64,000 nt of DNA from Sipunculus nudus (taxonomy: Eukaryota > Annelida > Sipuncula > Golfingiida > Sipunculidae): positions 48,302,695 through 48,366,694 of the forward strand of contig CM049316.1 of the NCBI GenBank assembly GCA_026874595.1. Direction: 5' to 3'. Within the stretch, counting starts at the first letter, position 1, and each line of letters begins with the position of its first letter. Made by a program: the position numbers and the translations under genes. The notes under the pieces are model-generated. The model was not told the DNA's origin. It worked only from the letters and a program-made list of their open reading frames with translations, and searched no databases. Below, piece by piece: positions 24,331 through 36,423 of this stretch.

Positions 24331-27300
24331 TGCGCTAAGACGTTACAACACTACACACTCTTTTGCCACACAATAACACAGAGGCCAAGAGTATGTTCAA
24401 CCAGTTCCATCGTTCTTATAAATTATGCACTAATACACATTGATTCGTTTTACGTTTGTACAGCATCACATATATAGGTTCATTATAATGACTATAGCAT
24501 GTTACGGTGACAGGATTAACCTTGTGGCCACTTGGAACATAACACGTTTAGAAATTAGTGGACAAAAGAAAAAGAAATATCTAAGTGGAACGTCTAACAG
24601 AGATATAAAGGTGAAATGCAAATGGACTAGTACATAGATAATTACATCATACATTAGTGCAGAGATAAACCATTACATCATAAACTATTATAAACTGTAG
24701 TACAGAGTCATATGCTGTGGCTATACTCAAATATTAAAGGGGCCCAATCACCTATCTGACCTATATAAACTAATGGTAATCCCTTGGAGCAGACCAGAAA
24801 ACTTGGATATCACTGCACACAGGCTGCTTGTTTTGTGTATATCAACTTGTTTATAATATGTAGGGGCCCACCAAAATAATCAAAACAAATTCAACAAGGG
24901 TGTCTGGCTGCAAGTTAGATAAGCCAGGGCTTTGCAAATGGCGTTTTGCAACAAGTGACCTTTCTACCTCAGCATATATATGCAACCTACAACCTTATGT
25001 TACAAGTTTATCCTGTTTGTCAACATTACTATATTTACAAACACGTTGTTGTTAATAAACAAGTTCATACATCCTTCACAAAGGCGTTATAAGAACTCTT
25101 CATAACCAGTATTACCCTTAGATCATTAATATATACACAGAGGAAGCCAGAAATCACGTAAATTTGTTCACATTTCTATTTTTTACAAGTAATGTTAGGG
25201 AACTGAAGGAATTAGATGTCTTATATTTTAGTTGTGGGTGAAATGATTGTTGAAGTAATGGTTGCAGTGCTGATTGTTCAGGATGTGGTGCAGGTTATAT
25301 CAATGAATCCAGTATTGTTCACAAAAACTGCAATAATGCCACCGATCATCAGCATGTTAATGATGCAATAATAAACTTGCAACCGAAGTATAAGCACAGC
25401 AAGAAGGCGAGATGCCAAGTCCGCCTAACAGGCTTTACCTCTCACTTCCGTGCTATATAACCTTTTACACTAATCATAACAGAAAAGCAGAAAGTGTTGA
25501 ATGTTATGTCTAAATGTAATTCAATAAAATTTAGAATTTGATAAATTGTAACTTTATCACTTTACATGAACCCAGAGAAACTACTGACCTGGAAAGGGTC
25601 ACTGTCATCTATTCTCATAGCTTTCCCGGGAATTGAAACTGGGTATAGCCAGCACAGAGATCAAAGTCTATTACCACTCGACTCCTATGTTCCATGTTCT
25701 CAGTGATTAGCTCTTTATTTAAACATTGCGTCCAAAGACATTTCTTTCCTTTGCCTAAAATCAGCTATAATCTTTGGGCAAAAGGATCTCACATGTACTC
25801 CCTGAGGATCCAGTCACCTCTTGGTCCACATATGTTCCTGGTGTCCAATGTCCATGGGGAAGTAAATAATTTTCTTCTTAGAAAGACCCAAATTGAAGTG
25901 GTATAGAAAATTGGTAGTGTCCTTTGTCATATAAAGAGATTAAGACACTAATTTACTTACATCATGCAATAAAAATACATCTTAAACCTAGAAATGCACA
26001 AGTCGCGGTAATGCATAAGTGATTTAACCTAAACAATACCCCAAACAGACCTAGGAAATTAAGTTATCAGTACCTGGGAGTATACAAGTGTCAGGGCTTA
26101 CAACAAGAAAATAACCCTTTTAGATCCATCAGTGGAAAACAAATTTTTTAGGGTTGTAAAGCTGACCATTTGTCAATGATTCTCCAAAGTTAGGTAATCT
26201 CTGATGAACTTATTTAGCAAATCCCATTCAGTCATGTCGCACCAGCAGCTTTATTTTACTATGTATAACCCTTTCAGGCATGGGCCACGTTGATAAACAG
26301 CAGCAGCGCCCGTCATGTTACTTGTCTCTGACCTCTTCAGCAAATTCTCTCACATTTCCAATCAAACAAATAATCTAGTTTTTTTTCAGAAAAAACTAAT
26401 TCTTGCTCAGAATAATTTAATAAAATGTGTATGTTATACTTTTACAGTTGGTCACAACTAACCTGAAAAGGGGGCTCAAACTGCTTTGACGTCAGCAAGA
26501 CACGCCACAAATGTCACTTAAAATTCGAAGGGCCTATAACATAAACAGTACTGGACATTTTATTTAACCTATGAAGCAAGATATAGGTTTTCTTTAATTT
26601 ATGCTGTGGTAGCACCATGTGATAATTCGTATGCACACAATTCATTAGTTTTAATTGAAGTGCATTGCTCCTAAGTTTTTCAGGGTCACCTGCCGATATT
26701 CTGCAGATAAATTTGGCAAGTAGGGCCATACCAGGTCACATTTGGGTTTTTAGGGAGATTTCTAAGATTGTAATACATGCTGTGTTTACTCGTTAGAATT
26801 TTAACGGATATCAGGCGGCAATTAAGTTCATTATAAATATTAATAAACACCAAAGTCCAGGAATCACTCCAATCTAAAAGATAGATGTTTGAGGATTTGG
26901 CTTCGGAAGTATACACACATCCTCAAATGCAGTTTGACTAGATCTGTAAACAAGCAATGTTTTGCCAAGTTTATCAATTTGTGACTGTCCTGTGACAACT
27001 CTGATAGTATAGTACTGACTTTCTGGGCATAAGGAACTTTGACTAATGTGATTCATGCAATGGACTTCACTATCCAGAATGCTAGATTCTGGGAAATAGG
27101 TGCTTCCATTTTTATCAAATGCACATCTTAAATAGATTATGTGATGATTATATCGCACAAGACCTGAAAGTTGTACATTGAAGCTCAAGCAGACGATAAT
27201 CTTTTGTTGGCAATAAAGAAAATCTCGTGTCCACTTTGTACAGCTGCCAATACCTCTGTGTACTCCGTCTGTGACGAGTGAAACCTATGTAAGCCATGCA

Positions 27301-28320
27301 AAACGTAAGGTTTAAGGGGTATTAAAGAGATATTGTATTCCAGAACATGGCAGTAAATTTGAAAACTTATACGGAAGCAAGACTATGGAAGTGTGTTCTT
27401 ACGTTCAATTAAATTATATCTAATCATAAGCATAATTATATATTATTCAAATAGCATGCAGCTTAATTATATCTCCACATAATACAAATATGTTGATCAC
27501 TTTGTTGTGGTTTTATGCTCTGTAGGCAGTGAATCGCACACATCGGGTACATACACACTGGTATTAAATGCTCCCCTGTCTATATAAGGATAATAAACAA
27601 GAACTTATAAAGGAATATAATACAAAACCAATCAAAGATATTAAAAGTTTTCTTGATGATACTAAATTTTATTGAAATTTGCATACTTTCCCCATACTTT
27701 CAAGGTAGGATGAATACTTTTACTTCATTACTTCAACAATCATTTCATCCACAAAAAAACATAACACATCTAATTCCTTCAGTTACCTGACGTTACTTGT
27801 AAAAATAGAAATACGAACACAACTTTCAGGATACGTGTATTTCCCTATAAAACCCAATAACTTACTGGAGAAGCATAAAAACCAAGAGTGTCAATGACTG
27901 ATGGCTTTTGTGCTTTTGGTATTGATCAAATATTAAGGGTTGACCATCATGAGATAGATAATATGTGTCTCAAACAAAATATTCTGTTGAATCAAAATGT
28001 TAGATACTGGGAAGAAACTACAGTTAGCAACATTATTGAGTTTTGTTACAGGAATGTCTTCCCATTCCTGTGTGTACTGGTACTCTGCTTTTGCCAAGTA
28101 AATCCCATGCATGTTGTGTGGTCCAGAAGGGTCAGTTTATGCCGTATTACCCAGATAATGTATATAAATGAAATAACAGTACATGCGGAAAAACCACAAC
28201 CAAGGCCTTATGTATATTTGCTAGTAATAGAGCATCGTGTGTGGGTATTTGATCGGGTGATAGAGCAAGAATGTGGGTATTTCATTGAGTGATTCTTAAA
28301 AAAAAAAAAAGAAAAAAAAA
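24331..28320. other. AT-rich non-coding stretch
   Basis: No supported gene in about 4 kb. At 24734 ttaaaggggcccaatcacct matches the start of the TTAA-bounded element at 47726, so a fragment of that family starts here. The frame 27888-28292 (134 aa) has no recognisable domain. An A-rich tract lies at 28299-28321. Confidence 0.55.
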
Positions 28321-29059
28321 ACTGTATATCTGTCCTTGTAATACCATGGTCTTGCTGTACTGCCTAAACTCAGATTAAGTAAGTGCCACGTACCAGTAAT
28401 TCTCTAGTTAATGCTTTAAATTTCCTGTGGTTTCATGCTCTATGTATGTCGACTGAGGATTGTGTTCAGTTAGACGCGTCTTCATGGTCTATTCACAACT
28501 GTTTAATACCTCCCAAATGCCAAGGACATAGATGTCTCAAGTGTCTCAGGTTACCCTGATGGAAGAAAATCATTGATATTTTATGAAATGTGCCCATTTT
28601 ACCCCAGATTTTCATGTTAAGGAGAAAACTATTGATTTCTCAATCAGGAAACCTATTTCATTGGATTCCTTGACCAAGAAAATGTATATTTTGACACAAC
28701 TTTTGTCATTATATCTGTAACAGCAGCAAGCATATGAGGTTTGGAGTATTTTCGGAGGCCATTTTGAATAATTTGCATATATTTCACATACTAAGGGAGA
28801 TCTAACTTGTGTCTTTGGATAAATTTATTCCTATGACCCTAAGGTACTTTTGTGCCAAAGGGGACCTTTGCATCATGAAATGAAGTCAAAAGTCACTTAA
28901 CCCACCTACTAACACATTTTTTGCTCAACAGGGAACACACTACACACAAAACCCAAATGTCCCTGGTCCATACCCAACAATGACTTAAAACATTTTCTGT
29001 TCTAATTTTCTTGTTGTAAACAATTAGTTTGCATGTTTTGTTACAAAAAACATCAAGTG
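28321..29059. other. Non-coding stretch
   Basis: Nothing recognised on either strand. Confidence 0.5.
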
Positions 29060-29069
29060 CATTTACAGT

Positions 29070-29300
29070 CAGAGTAACTGCGCTTCAGTATAGTTTTCGC
29101 TTGCAACAAATTTGACCAATATCTTTATGGAAAAGATGTCATCAACATAGAAACGGATCACGGATCAAAGCCGTGTATGTCCATTGCTAGACAGAGGGAA
29201 AAAACGTGTCTATCTGAAAGATAACAAAATAAACTTGAAAATGAATGACGTCGAAGCCTTGGTGGATACAGGTGCGTTGATTTTGGATGTAATATCATGC
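29070..29300 (+). pseudogene. Ty3/gypsy scraps: RNase H piece followed by protease-like piece
   Basis: A plus-strand frame near 29098-29180 reads ACNKFDQYLYGKDVINIETD, the RNase H segment before the SDHKPL motif. About 70 bp further, a second frame reads MNDVEALVDTGAL, which has the D-T-G of a retroviral-type protease. These two domains are far apart and in the opposite order in a normal element, so this is a junction of fragments, or the DTG match is chance. Confidence 0.55.
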
Positions 29301-29529
29301 AGGCTTGAGTAAAGGTAAGTACCACCAGATTATCGGTAAAAGCACTAGGCATGTTAGACCTTAAGCTGAAAATTAACAGATTACAGTTGATTCACCAAGT
29401 CTATGTATTCAATCATAGTTCTTAGGAAAATATTTTCTACTGGCGTATAAAGCAACCATGGGCCTAAAAGCGAATGTTTACTGCTCTACGATGAAATAAC
29501 TGAAACACCCGTTAACACAAAACGATCTC

Positions 29530-29710
29530 ACTGTCAAGGTCAGACTAGGTCGGACCTTGCCCAGGATTCTTTCAGCATGGACCCATATGACCAGACACAT
29601 ACACATACACTTATACCAAAATTCTTAAAGAAATTAACGACAAATTTATTAACTGTATACAAGAAAGATGTATATATATATCTGAGTTGCATACAGTCCC
29701 AGTTAAACCG
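29530..29710. repeat. Direct repeat, left copy (possible LTR of the Gmr1-like element)
   Basis: From tgtcaaggtcagactaggt to the cagtccca and accggaat region this copy aligns with 37003-37160. Shared blocks include gaccttgcccagg, atatgacc, gacacatacac and gacaaatttatta. The two copies flank the element at 32060-36423 in the same orientation. Confidence 0.5.
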
Positions 29711-29739
29711 GAATGTTCAAAATTGCCCAAAATGTAATA

Positions 29740-32059
29740 GTGACACCAGACTTCACTGACATTCCTCAAACTAGTCTCCAAGTTGGGGGATTTGAGCTCA
29801 CTGGCGTCCTCTACAGGGCACATGTATCAAGGCTCATGCCTATAAAACAAAGAAATACGTACTTTTACCCGAATGAAGAGAAACAATGAAATACAGCTCT
29901 AATGAAGGAGAAACGTTAAGCGTTCATTTTAAAACTGACCAAAAAAAAACCCACTATCTAATACTTATAAAAGGAATTCGGTTCACGTCTGTTCGCAATG
30001 TTCTCTAAAACCGCGTACAATACTGTGCCATACATCATTTTAAAGGTTATTATCCCAGCAGTGACATAGGCGTTTTTAATAATTTTGAGTGATTTTTCCG
30101 TTTTTAATGTCTTTTACTGTCACGGAGGTTAGACCGAGCACACCCTAACTTCCTTCGGCAATGTCCGGAATGCGTGCATCGTGGTCACTCAGCCTCAAAC
30201 ACTATTTTAAAAGGACTATTGTTCATATGAACGCTTGCTATCAGTGAGGGTTTTGAACTTACATTTGAATGAGGCTCTAACCCACGTGCATGGTCAGTAA
30301 AAGAGAAAAATACATGTTTCTCGTTTTATGAAATCGAGTGTTCAACCTAGGAGGATTAATGACAAAACTTATTCAAGGTCCCAATTTCAGGAACAGGGGA
30401 GGGGTTGGGTGGGTAGGAGTGGTGGCGGGAGTTGCATGCCTCAAAATTTGTCTGAAACGACGAAAAAAAGGCTGCGGTGGCTGAAAATGGGATATGGACC
30501 CTCTGCATGGAGTCCCGTTGGGTCCGCTTCTGCTACTTACGAGGTATGCATATTTCTGTCTTCAGGAACAGTTTCCTTGCAATGTACATTTAATAAATCT
30601 TTCATTGTTCCTCACATCAACCTAATCTTTATACGTCCATCGATAGAATCCAGTCAAATATCATCGACAACCTGAATGCCCCCGCGTCTCATTCCGGTTC
30701 GCAATGTAAACATTATCACTGACCAGGTCTTCAAGGTTAACATACCGGGGTATGATTTTTTTGCCACGAGCACTGCGCCACAAGTAAATGTAAAACATAT
30801 TTATACATATCTTATTGAGAAAGTTTCCCATTGAAAACCTATATTTTCTATTAACTGTTAGAATAAAAAATGAGCCCACATTCCACATCTCAGTTAATAT
30901 AACATCCCAACCCCGGAAATAAGCCCGGTATACCGGGTTTATCAGGTAGTTGTAAAATAAAGTTTCCGGGAAATTATTAGAAATATTCTCCTTGGTTCCC
31001 CTTGGATTATGGGCTCAACAATCACAATAACATTTAGTTATGTTTTACACAAGTTTTACTTAAATTACACAAAGTTTACTCTGCAGACAAAAATATATGC
31101 TCTCTACTGGTTTGGTGTAAGAATTTATTAGTGGAGACTCACCACGTGTATCCTGCTAGTTCTGCCATACCATCAGGAACCACAATATAGTTGTCATGAC
31201 AGTGTACCCATGTGTTCACACACAGCACAAAACCATCCTGGGCTGTCCTGGCTAGAAGGTCTTCTCAGGCAAATAACAAATAACTGCTCATACAGACAGC
31301 AGTGACAGCAATGAATATTTAAGAGTTCATGAGGTACCTCAATATTCACTTAGTTTCAGTGTTCTCAGAGTTTGCTTATCAGTTTTAGAGAGACCTTCTG
31401 CCATATAGGCTTTTAGTCATTGACCAGCTCAGTATCACAAGTCTCTCTCCTCTAGAGATCTCTGGCCAACTGAATTTTCACTGGTCAAGGTTTGCCTCCA
31501 CAAATTTCCAACCAGATAACCAGTATGGACAGCTAATTGTGGTCTTTTAAAAGCTACTGTAACAACACAGGCTTCTCCACAAAGCTTTCCAATAAAGTCT
31601 ATAAAGACCAGAACAGAACACTCCCTAAAGAAGGTTCTGCCTGAATAAATTCCAAAGGGGAATTCCCCGGGTATTGCTTAAGGAAACAAAAACAAGGAGT
31701 TGGGGGGGGGGGCGGGGGGGGGGGGGGGGGGAGTCTGAAAGGCCGTTTGACATCACGCATGCCATACTGTCTCAAAACAAAACCTGAAAATGTGTAGTGT
31801 CACAGAAACTTTATGACATCATTTCCCCCTTCAAGAAAAAAAAATGCTAAAAATTTTTTATGATAAAAAAGTTGACAAAATAAATCCCGTAATCCAACAT
31901 TTTACCCACAATAATGATGAGAGATTGATAGCTGATGTCTGGTAAAATTGAAAAACAATAGATAGAAATACATAGCAAACAGGGATCATGTCTCGTCATA
32001 ATCTATCATTTAATGTAATTCGGATGTATATGCCTCACAACTTATAAAGAAAAATGAAC
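29740..32059. other. Non-coding stretch, including a G-rich run at 31702-31731
   Basis: No gene recognised. 31702-31731 is 30 bases of G interrupted by one C. A purine-rich minus-strand tract (GAAGGGGGAAATG, about 31823-31835) could be a polypurine tract of the retroelement that ends just above. The 23 bp at 31103-31125 are exactly inverted at 37159-37181. Confidence 0.45.
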
Positions 32060-32619
32060 TTAGCCTAGGGCTGGGACGCGGCTGAGAAAATAAGCCCCAA
32101 AATTCGATCTCCAAGGCACAGACTCAACAGTATACTGATACTCCTGTAAGAGTATTGTCCATCGCATTACCCGTTTGTTCAAGCTCTTGGCTTTCTGAAT
32201 GTAGGCAAGGGGTTTGTGATCTGTCTGAAAAAAATCATATCAAATTTGCTCACTGCCCAGACAATGGACACTGCTTCTCTTTCAATGACCGAGAAATTTT
32301 GCTCGCTTTGAACAAGCTAACGGTTCGCAGAAGCCACTAGATGCAAAATCACTTCATGCTCTTGCATGTGAATCGCTCCAATTCCTTTATCGGAAGCATC
32401 AGTTCTCAGAATGAAACATTTTGAGAAGTTGGGGAGTTGCAAGACGGGTGGTTTCACCAACAAACATTTGAGAGTTTGAAATGCTCTCTCCTGAGCCTGT
32501 CCCCAGGTAACCTTATTACTCTGTCCCTTTTTGCTTAAATCTGTAAGGGGCACGGCCACTTCAGCAAGATGTGGGATAAATTTACTGTATTAACCCGTCA
32601 AACCTCAGAAAGACCTAAC
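32060..32619 (-). pseudogene. RNase H of Gmr1-like element, end of pol
   Basis: The frame 32317-32559 reads VTWGQAQERAFQTLKCLL, VLQLPNFSKCFILRTDASDK and GIGAIHMQEHEVI, with the catalytic Asp in TDASD. In shifted frames follow NFSVIEREAVSIVWAVSKFD, TDHKPLAYIQKAKSLNKRVM and RWTILLQEYQYTVESVP, ending SRVPALG and a stop at 32060-32062. This is a full-length RNase H with one or two frame breaks. Confidence 0.85.
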
Positions 32620-33375
32620 ATCTTTCTTGGTGGTTAGTTGTGTTTCATTGCTGATATCTCCAGTAAGACCGGGTCAGTTCCAAGTCTGCCCATTCCTATT
32701 TTGGTTTGTGTTACCAAGGAAACATTTCTTTGGGTTTGCCGCTAAATTAGCAGACTGAAGTATGCCAAATACCTTCTAAAAGAACTTTACATGGTCTGGC
32801 CTGTTTTCAGTGTGACACAGGACATCATCGATGTAACAGGTCACCCCCAGAAAATGAGCAAACAATTTGCGCACCTGCCACAACCAACCAATGGCATGAA
32901 GTAAAAATGATATTGTGCATCTGGGGTTACAAAGGATGTCAAATCTTTAGACCTGTCTGTCATGGGGATCTGCCAGTATCCTTTTGTTAGATCAATTTTG
33001 GAAAAGGATCTACTATTTCTCAATTCGGCAAACATATTTTCAGGGTTTGGCATTGGTTCCGGATCGAACATGATAACACGATCCGAATTGTCGGGCTTGC
33101 GAACCATGACAACAGGTGCTGAATATCTTGAATTAGATCTTTCGAACACCCCTAGAAATAACATATTACTTATCTCTTTATCCATTGTTTCTTTCATGGC
33201 GTGAGGTACGTTGTAAGGGTTTAGACCAAACAGGAAGGTGAGAAGTAAGCTGGAGATCACATTCAAGGACTTTTGTCCATTTTGGCACATCTGTAAATGT
33301 GCTTTCATACCTGTTTATAAGGTCTATCAGCTCATCTTCCTGTTGAGGGGAAAGTTCATCACATATATTTACCTG
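32620..33375 (-). pseudogene. Reverse transcriptase of Gmr1-like element, YIDD intact
   Basis: The lead-in ELSPQQEDELIDLINRYEST lies in the same frame as the integrase C-terminus. After a frameshift, 32841-33308 reads HAMKETMDKEISNMLFLGVF, SRYSAPVVMVRKPDNSDRV, then FSKIDLTKGYWQIPM (motif A, catalytic Asp in KIDL) and SFVTPDAQYHFYFMP. Between VIMFD and PEPMPNPENMF some residues are missing compared with the family. The active site codons for YIDD are intact at 32824-32835 in the next frame (VTCYIDDVLCHTENRPDHVK). Confidence 0.87.
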
Positions 33376-33559
33376 CTCAGATCCTTGTGTGCGATCAACA
33401 CTTGGCATTGGAACAATACACTTTTCAATACCAATATCAACATCCTTATTCCTGTCCTGACTTTGATCTGACGAACCTACATCCGTGGATTGTAATTCAG
33501 CCAAAATAGTACTATAATTGGGCAAACCAAATAAACCCATAGCACTTTGCTCAGAATCA

Positions 33560-34610
33560 CCTGACGGTCTTGTAAGGTACCGTTTCAACAGGGTTTTGTG
33601 AAATATTTTCACCTTACCTTTTACCTTTATCCGGTAATCACTGTCATTGACTTTCTCCAAAACTTGGAAAGGACCCTTCCACTGAAGCAGCAATTTGTTT
33701 TTGTCAGTGGGTAAAAGGACCAAAACTTGATCGCCTACCTCCAAACGTCTGGGTTTAGCAGTTCTGTCATAATAACCTTTGTATCTCATTGAGGCCTTAC
33801 CAAGCATATCCTGTGCTAGACTTACAGTTTCTTTCAACCTCTCTTTTAGGTCTATAACATCCTGGTAAATGGTTTTGACATCAGAATCAGAGTCGTCATG
33901 AATGAGAAGTTCTTTAAGGACTCTCATTGACTCTCTCTATGACCTGGCAAACAGGAGTTCAAAAGGCGAGAACCCACCTAAAGATTCGTGCTTAGCTTCA
34001 CGGTATGCAAAGAGCACTGGTGCTAAATAGCGGTCCCAGTCTCTTGGTTGCTCTGAACAAATTCTTTTGAGCAATATTTTCAAGTTACCGTTAAACTTTT
34101 CTATAATCCCATTACATTTTGGATTGTATGGGGTGGTAGTCAACTGTTTATTGCTTAAAAGTCTGCTCAATTCACGCATGATGGCAGAAGTAAATTGGGA
34201 ACGAATGTCAGTACCTCTGATGGAATGCCCAAACGACTATATATGTGTAACAGCGCTTTTGCATCTGTTTCTGTCTCGATATTCTTTAACGCAATGGAAG
34301 GATAACGAGTTGCATAGTCCATGACTGTAGGAATAAATCTATGGCCACTATCTGTTGCTGGAAATATTGGTCCAACCAAGTCTGTTGCTAATCTTTGGAA
34401 AGGCTCAGAAAATAGTGGAACTTTGCCCAATGACACTTGGGTAACCCTTCCTTTTTAGATTGTCTTCTGGCAGAGGTCACAAGACTTACAGTGATCAGAA
34501 ACATCTCCAAACATACCTGGCCAGAAGAATTGCGATGCAACTCTGTCCAATGTTCGGGAAATGCCCTGATGTCCAGATATTATGTTTTCATGGGCCACTT
34601 TGATTACATC
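33560..34610 (-). pseudogene. Integrase of Gmr1-like element, catalytic triad present
   Basis: In a frame shifted from the protease, 34610-34450 reads VAHENIISGHQG, RVASQFFWPGM and CKSCDLCQ, a complete HHCC finger. The frame 34167-34436 gives QRLATDLVGPIFPATDSGH (first Asp). Just below, TDIRSQFTSAIMRELS carries the second Asp, and 33937-34179 gives NPKCNGIIEKFNGNLK (Glu). The chain ends in 33927-33560 with DRTAKPRRLEVGDQVLVLLP and LQWKGPFQVLEKVNDSDYRI, a GPY/F-type domain. Two or three frameshifts interrupt it. Confidence 0.87.
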
Positions 34611-35191
34611 AGGTCATGCCTGTTTAGGAACAACAATTGTGTATGGTCTTTGAAATGTTTGTCCTGATACAATCTAACTAAGGTACCCCTTTTTAGTGCA
34701 AACTTATGCTTACCATCATTGTCATGGACTATCTCGAAGAGATGAGAAAGTGTTTTGCCCTCAGCTTGGGCTTTAAGAAATTCTTCTCTACTTGATATTG
34801 CACTAGGCACTTTGAGTGATTTAGGAGGCTTATTTTGCTTGAGTGTCACAGATCTGGTCTGGACAGCTTGACCAAGGTTTTTAACTGATAGAACCCACCC
34901 TATATCGGGATGATGTGGCTCCCGAGCATCTTTGATGTTTCCCGCTATAACATCGTATACCGGATTGTCCATGCATAATGCTTGAGCTTTACCTGTGTAA
35001 AATGGTGTATCCATGTCAAAATCAGCCACTGGGAAAGTAATGACAGTACCATCTATCAATACACAAGTCTCAAACTTACCTGTCATTTGTTCTTTCGACA
35101 CCAGTGCTGACCGGATCACGACATTGCTGCAACCAGTGTCTTTCAAGACAGAAACAAGCGGGTAGGGAACTACCCCTTTACTGGTGGGCAC
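34604..35191 (-). pseudogene. Aspartic protease and integrase lead-in, Gmr1-like element
   Basis: The frame (195 aa) begins soon after gag. VSVLKDTGCSNVVIRSALV at residues 13-31 carries the D-T-G active site; NPVYDVIAGNIKDAR near residue 78 is the C-terminal part of such proteases. From about residue 130 (SREEFLKAQAEGKTL, then FALKRGTLVRLYQDKHF) the chain is the region that normally precedes the integrase zinc finger. Protease thus runs straight into integrase with no RT between them. Confidence 0.85.
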
Positions 35192-35314
35192 ACCTGAGGG
35201 ATGGCAATCTGGTCTACCTACCTGGGCTTGGCATGAAACATTCAGTGCTGTTATATCACTCTTTTCTGGCCCAACAGATTCGCTACCATGCTCGTCATTG
35301 ACTGTCTTATCAGA

Positions 35315-36423
35315 TTACAGGCATACACTAGCTTCATGGTGGTTGGGATTTTGTCTGCTGGAACTTTTTAAAGGCTTTCTAACTGCACTGTCCACAAGGC
35401 TCACAATAGAATCCATCCCCTGAGCTAACCCTCTAAGTTTCTGTGGTTCCTTATATCTGAATGACTTAAGACCGAAGCCTCCACAGTTGTAACATTTAAT
35501 CTGCCCTGAAGTATTTGGACGATTACCAGGATATTCACGTGGGGTATTGTCTTGTTTTGACTTACTTGTCTCAGATGGTCTAGTACTTGCAGTTTTGTCA
35601 ACATTTTTATCTCCTGGTTTCGGGAAAGAAACAGATTTGCTAAATGATGCAAAACTGTACTGCCCATGAGCCTCAACATACCGCCCTGCTATATCTGTCA
35701 TAAACAATGCTAGTACACTTCGTTCACGAAGGAATAGAAGGAGTTCTTTGCTACATGCATTTAAGAACTGTTCCCTATGCAATAGATCAACAAGGCTTTC
35801 AAAAGTGTGTTCAAATTTTGACAACTTAATTCAGTTGTGTAAAAAGCCACTGATCCTTGCAACATATTGACATGGTGATTCAAATTTTTCGGGCCTACAT
35901 GTTCGGAATTTGATTCTGTACCCTTCTTGTGTCATCTGATATCTTTTGAGAAGGGCTAATTTAAGTTGATCATAATTCAATGCATCTTGTGGTGGCAATT
36001 GTGAAAATACCTCAAGTGACTTACCTTTGAGAAGTGCACTAAGGCGAGGGCCAAGTCTGATTTCACCCATTTCTGACCTGCTGCATAACGTTCAAAGCAT
36101 TCAAGGAGAGCATCTAGACTATCATGATGCTCCTCGAACGCTGGCATTTTCAGAGATGGTATACCTGAACTATGAATCTGTTCACGTGTCTCGTTCGGGG
36201 CATTTTCTGTTAACTGTGCTTTTAGTTTTAAAACTTCAGTTTCATGGGCCTGTTCACATACTTTAGCTAATATGGCCCTTTCTATAGCTCTGTCTTCACA
36301 AGCAATGTCACTGTCACGTTTCTCATTTAGACGCGAAAGTTCTCGATCAACAAAGGACTGGAGTTCTTTTCCAGAATAGCTTAACTTCTCTCCAACATGG
36401 AGCAGTTTTTCAAGATCTTCCAT
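35315..36423 (-). pseudogene. Gag of Gmr1-like element
   Basis: The frame 35977-36423 (start MEDLEKLL) has a charged, coiled-coil-like N-terminus (ELQSFVDRELSRLNEKRDSD) and LKMPAFEEHHDSLDALLECF, the usual capsid start. The frame 35831-36070 continues with LSALLKGKSLEVFSQLP, LKLALLKRYQMTQEGYRIKF and ESPCQYVARI. The frame 35315-35824 follows with REQFLNACSKELLLFLRERS and a zinc knuckle IKCYNCGGFGLKSFRY, where the His and last Cys are lost (L and R). Two frameshifts split the gene. Mutation of the knuckle would impair RNA packaging. Confidence 0.85.

Larger units (their letters stand above)
32060..36423 (-). mobile_element. Gmr1-like Ty3/gypsy element: gag-PR-INT-RT-RH order
   Basis: Minus-strand order is gag (36423-35315), protease (35191 down), integrase HHCC finger and DDE core (34610-33937), GPY/F domain, then RT (about 33370-32620) and RNase H (to a stop at 32060). 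Integrase before RT is the Ty1/copia order, yet the RT and integrase wording is Ty3/gypsy. This combination is known from the Gmr1 group (from memory of the literature). One open frame, 33178-33927, contains both the integrase GPY/F domain and the RT lead-in, so the order is not an artefact of rearranged fragments. Only a few frameshifts are present. Confidence 0.88.

Noticed and set aside
27190-27310. Plus-strand Cys-rich stretch (SCPLCTAANTSVYSVCDE, then CKPC) reminiscent of a B-box zinc finger
   Set aside because: An in-frame stop follows CDE, the expected His residues are missing and there is no supporting exon nearby; the likeness is too weak.
27888-28292. 134-codon plus-strand open frame
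   Set aside because: No domain, no repeat-element signature and no splice or neighbour evidence; in AT-rich DNA a frame of this length can occur by chance.
30328-30675. 115-codon plus-strand open frame
   Set aside because: Low-complexity Gly-rich start and no family likeness; not supported as a gene.
30924-30937. Perfect 14-bp palindrome cccggtataccggg
   Set aside because: Isolated and short, with no second copy or motif context in the window.
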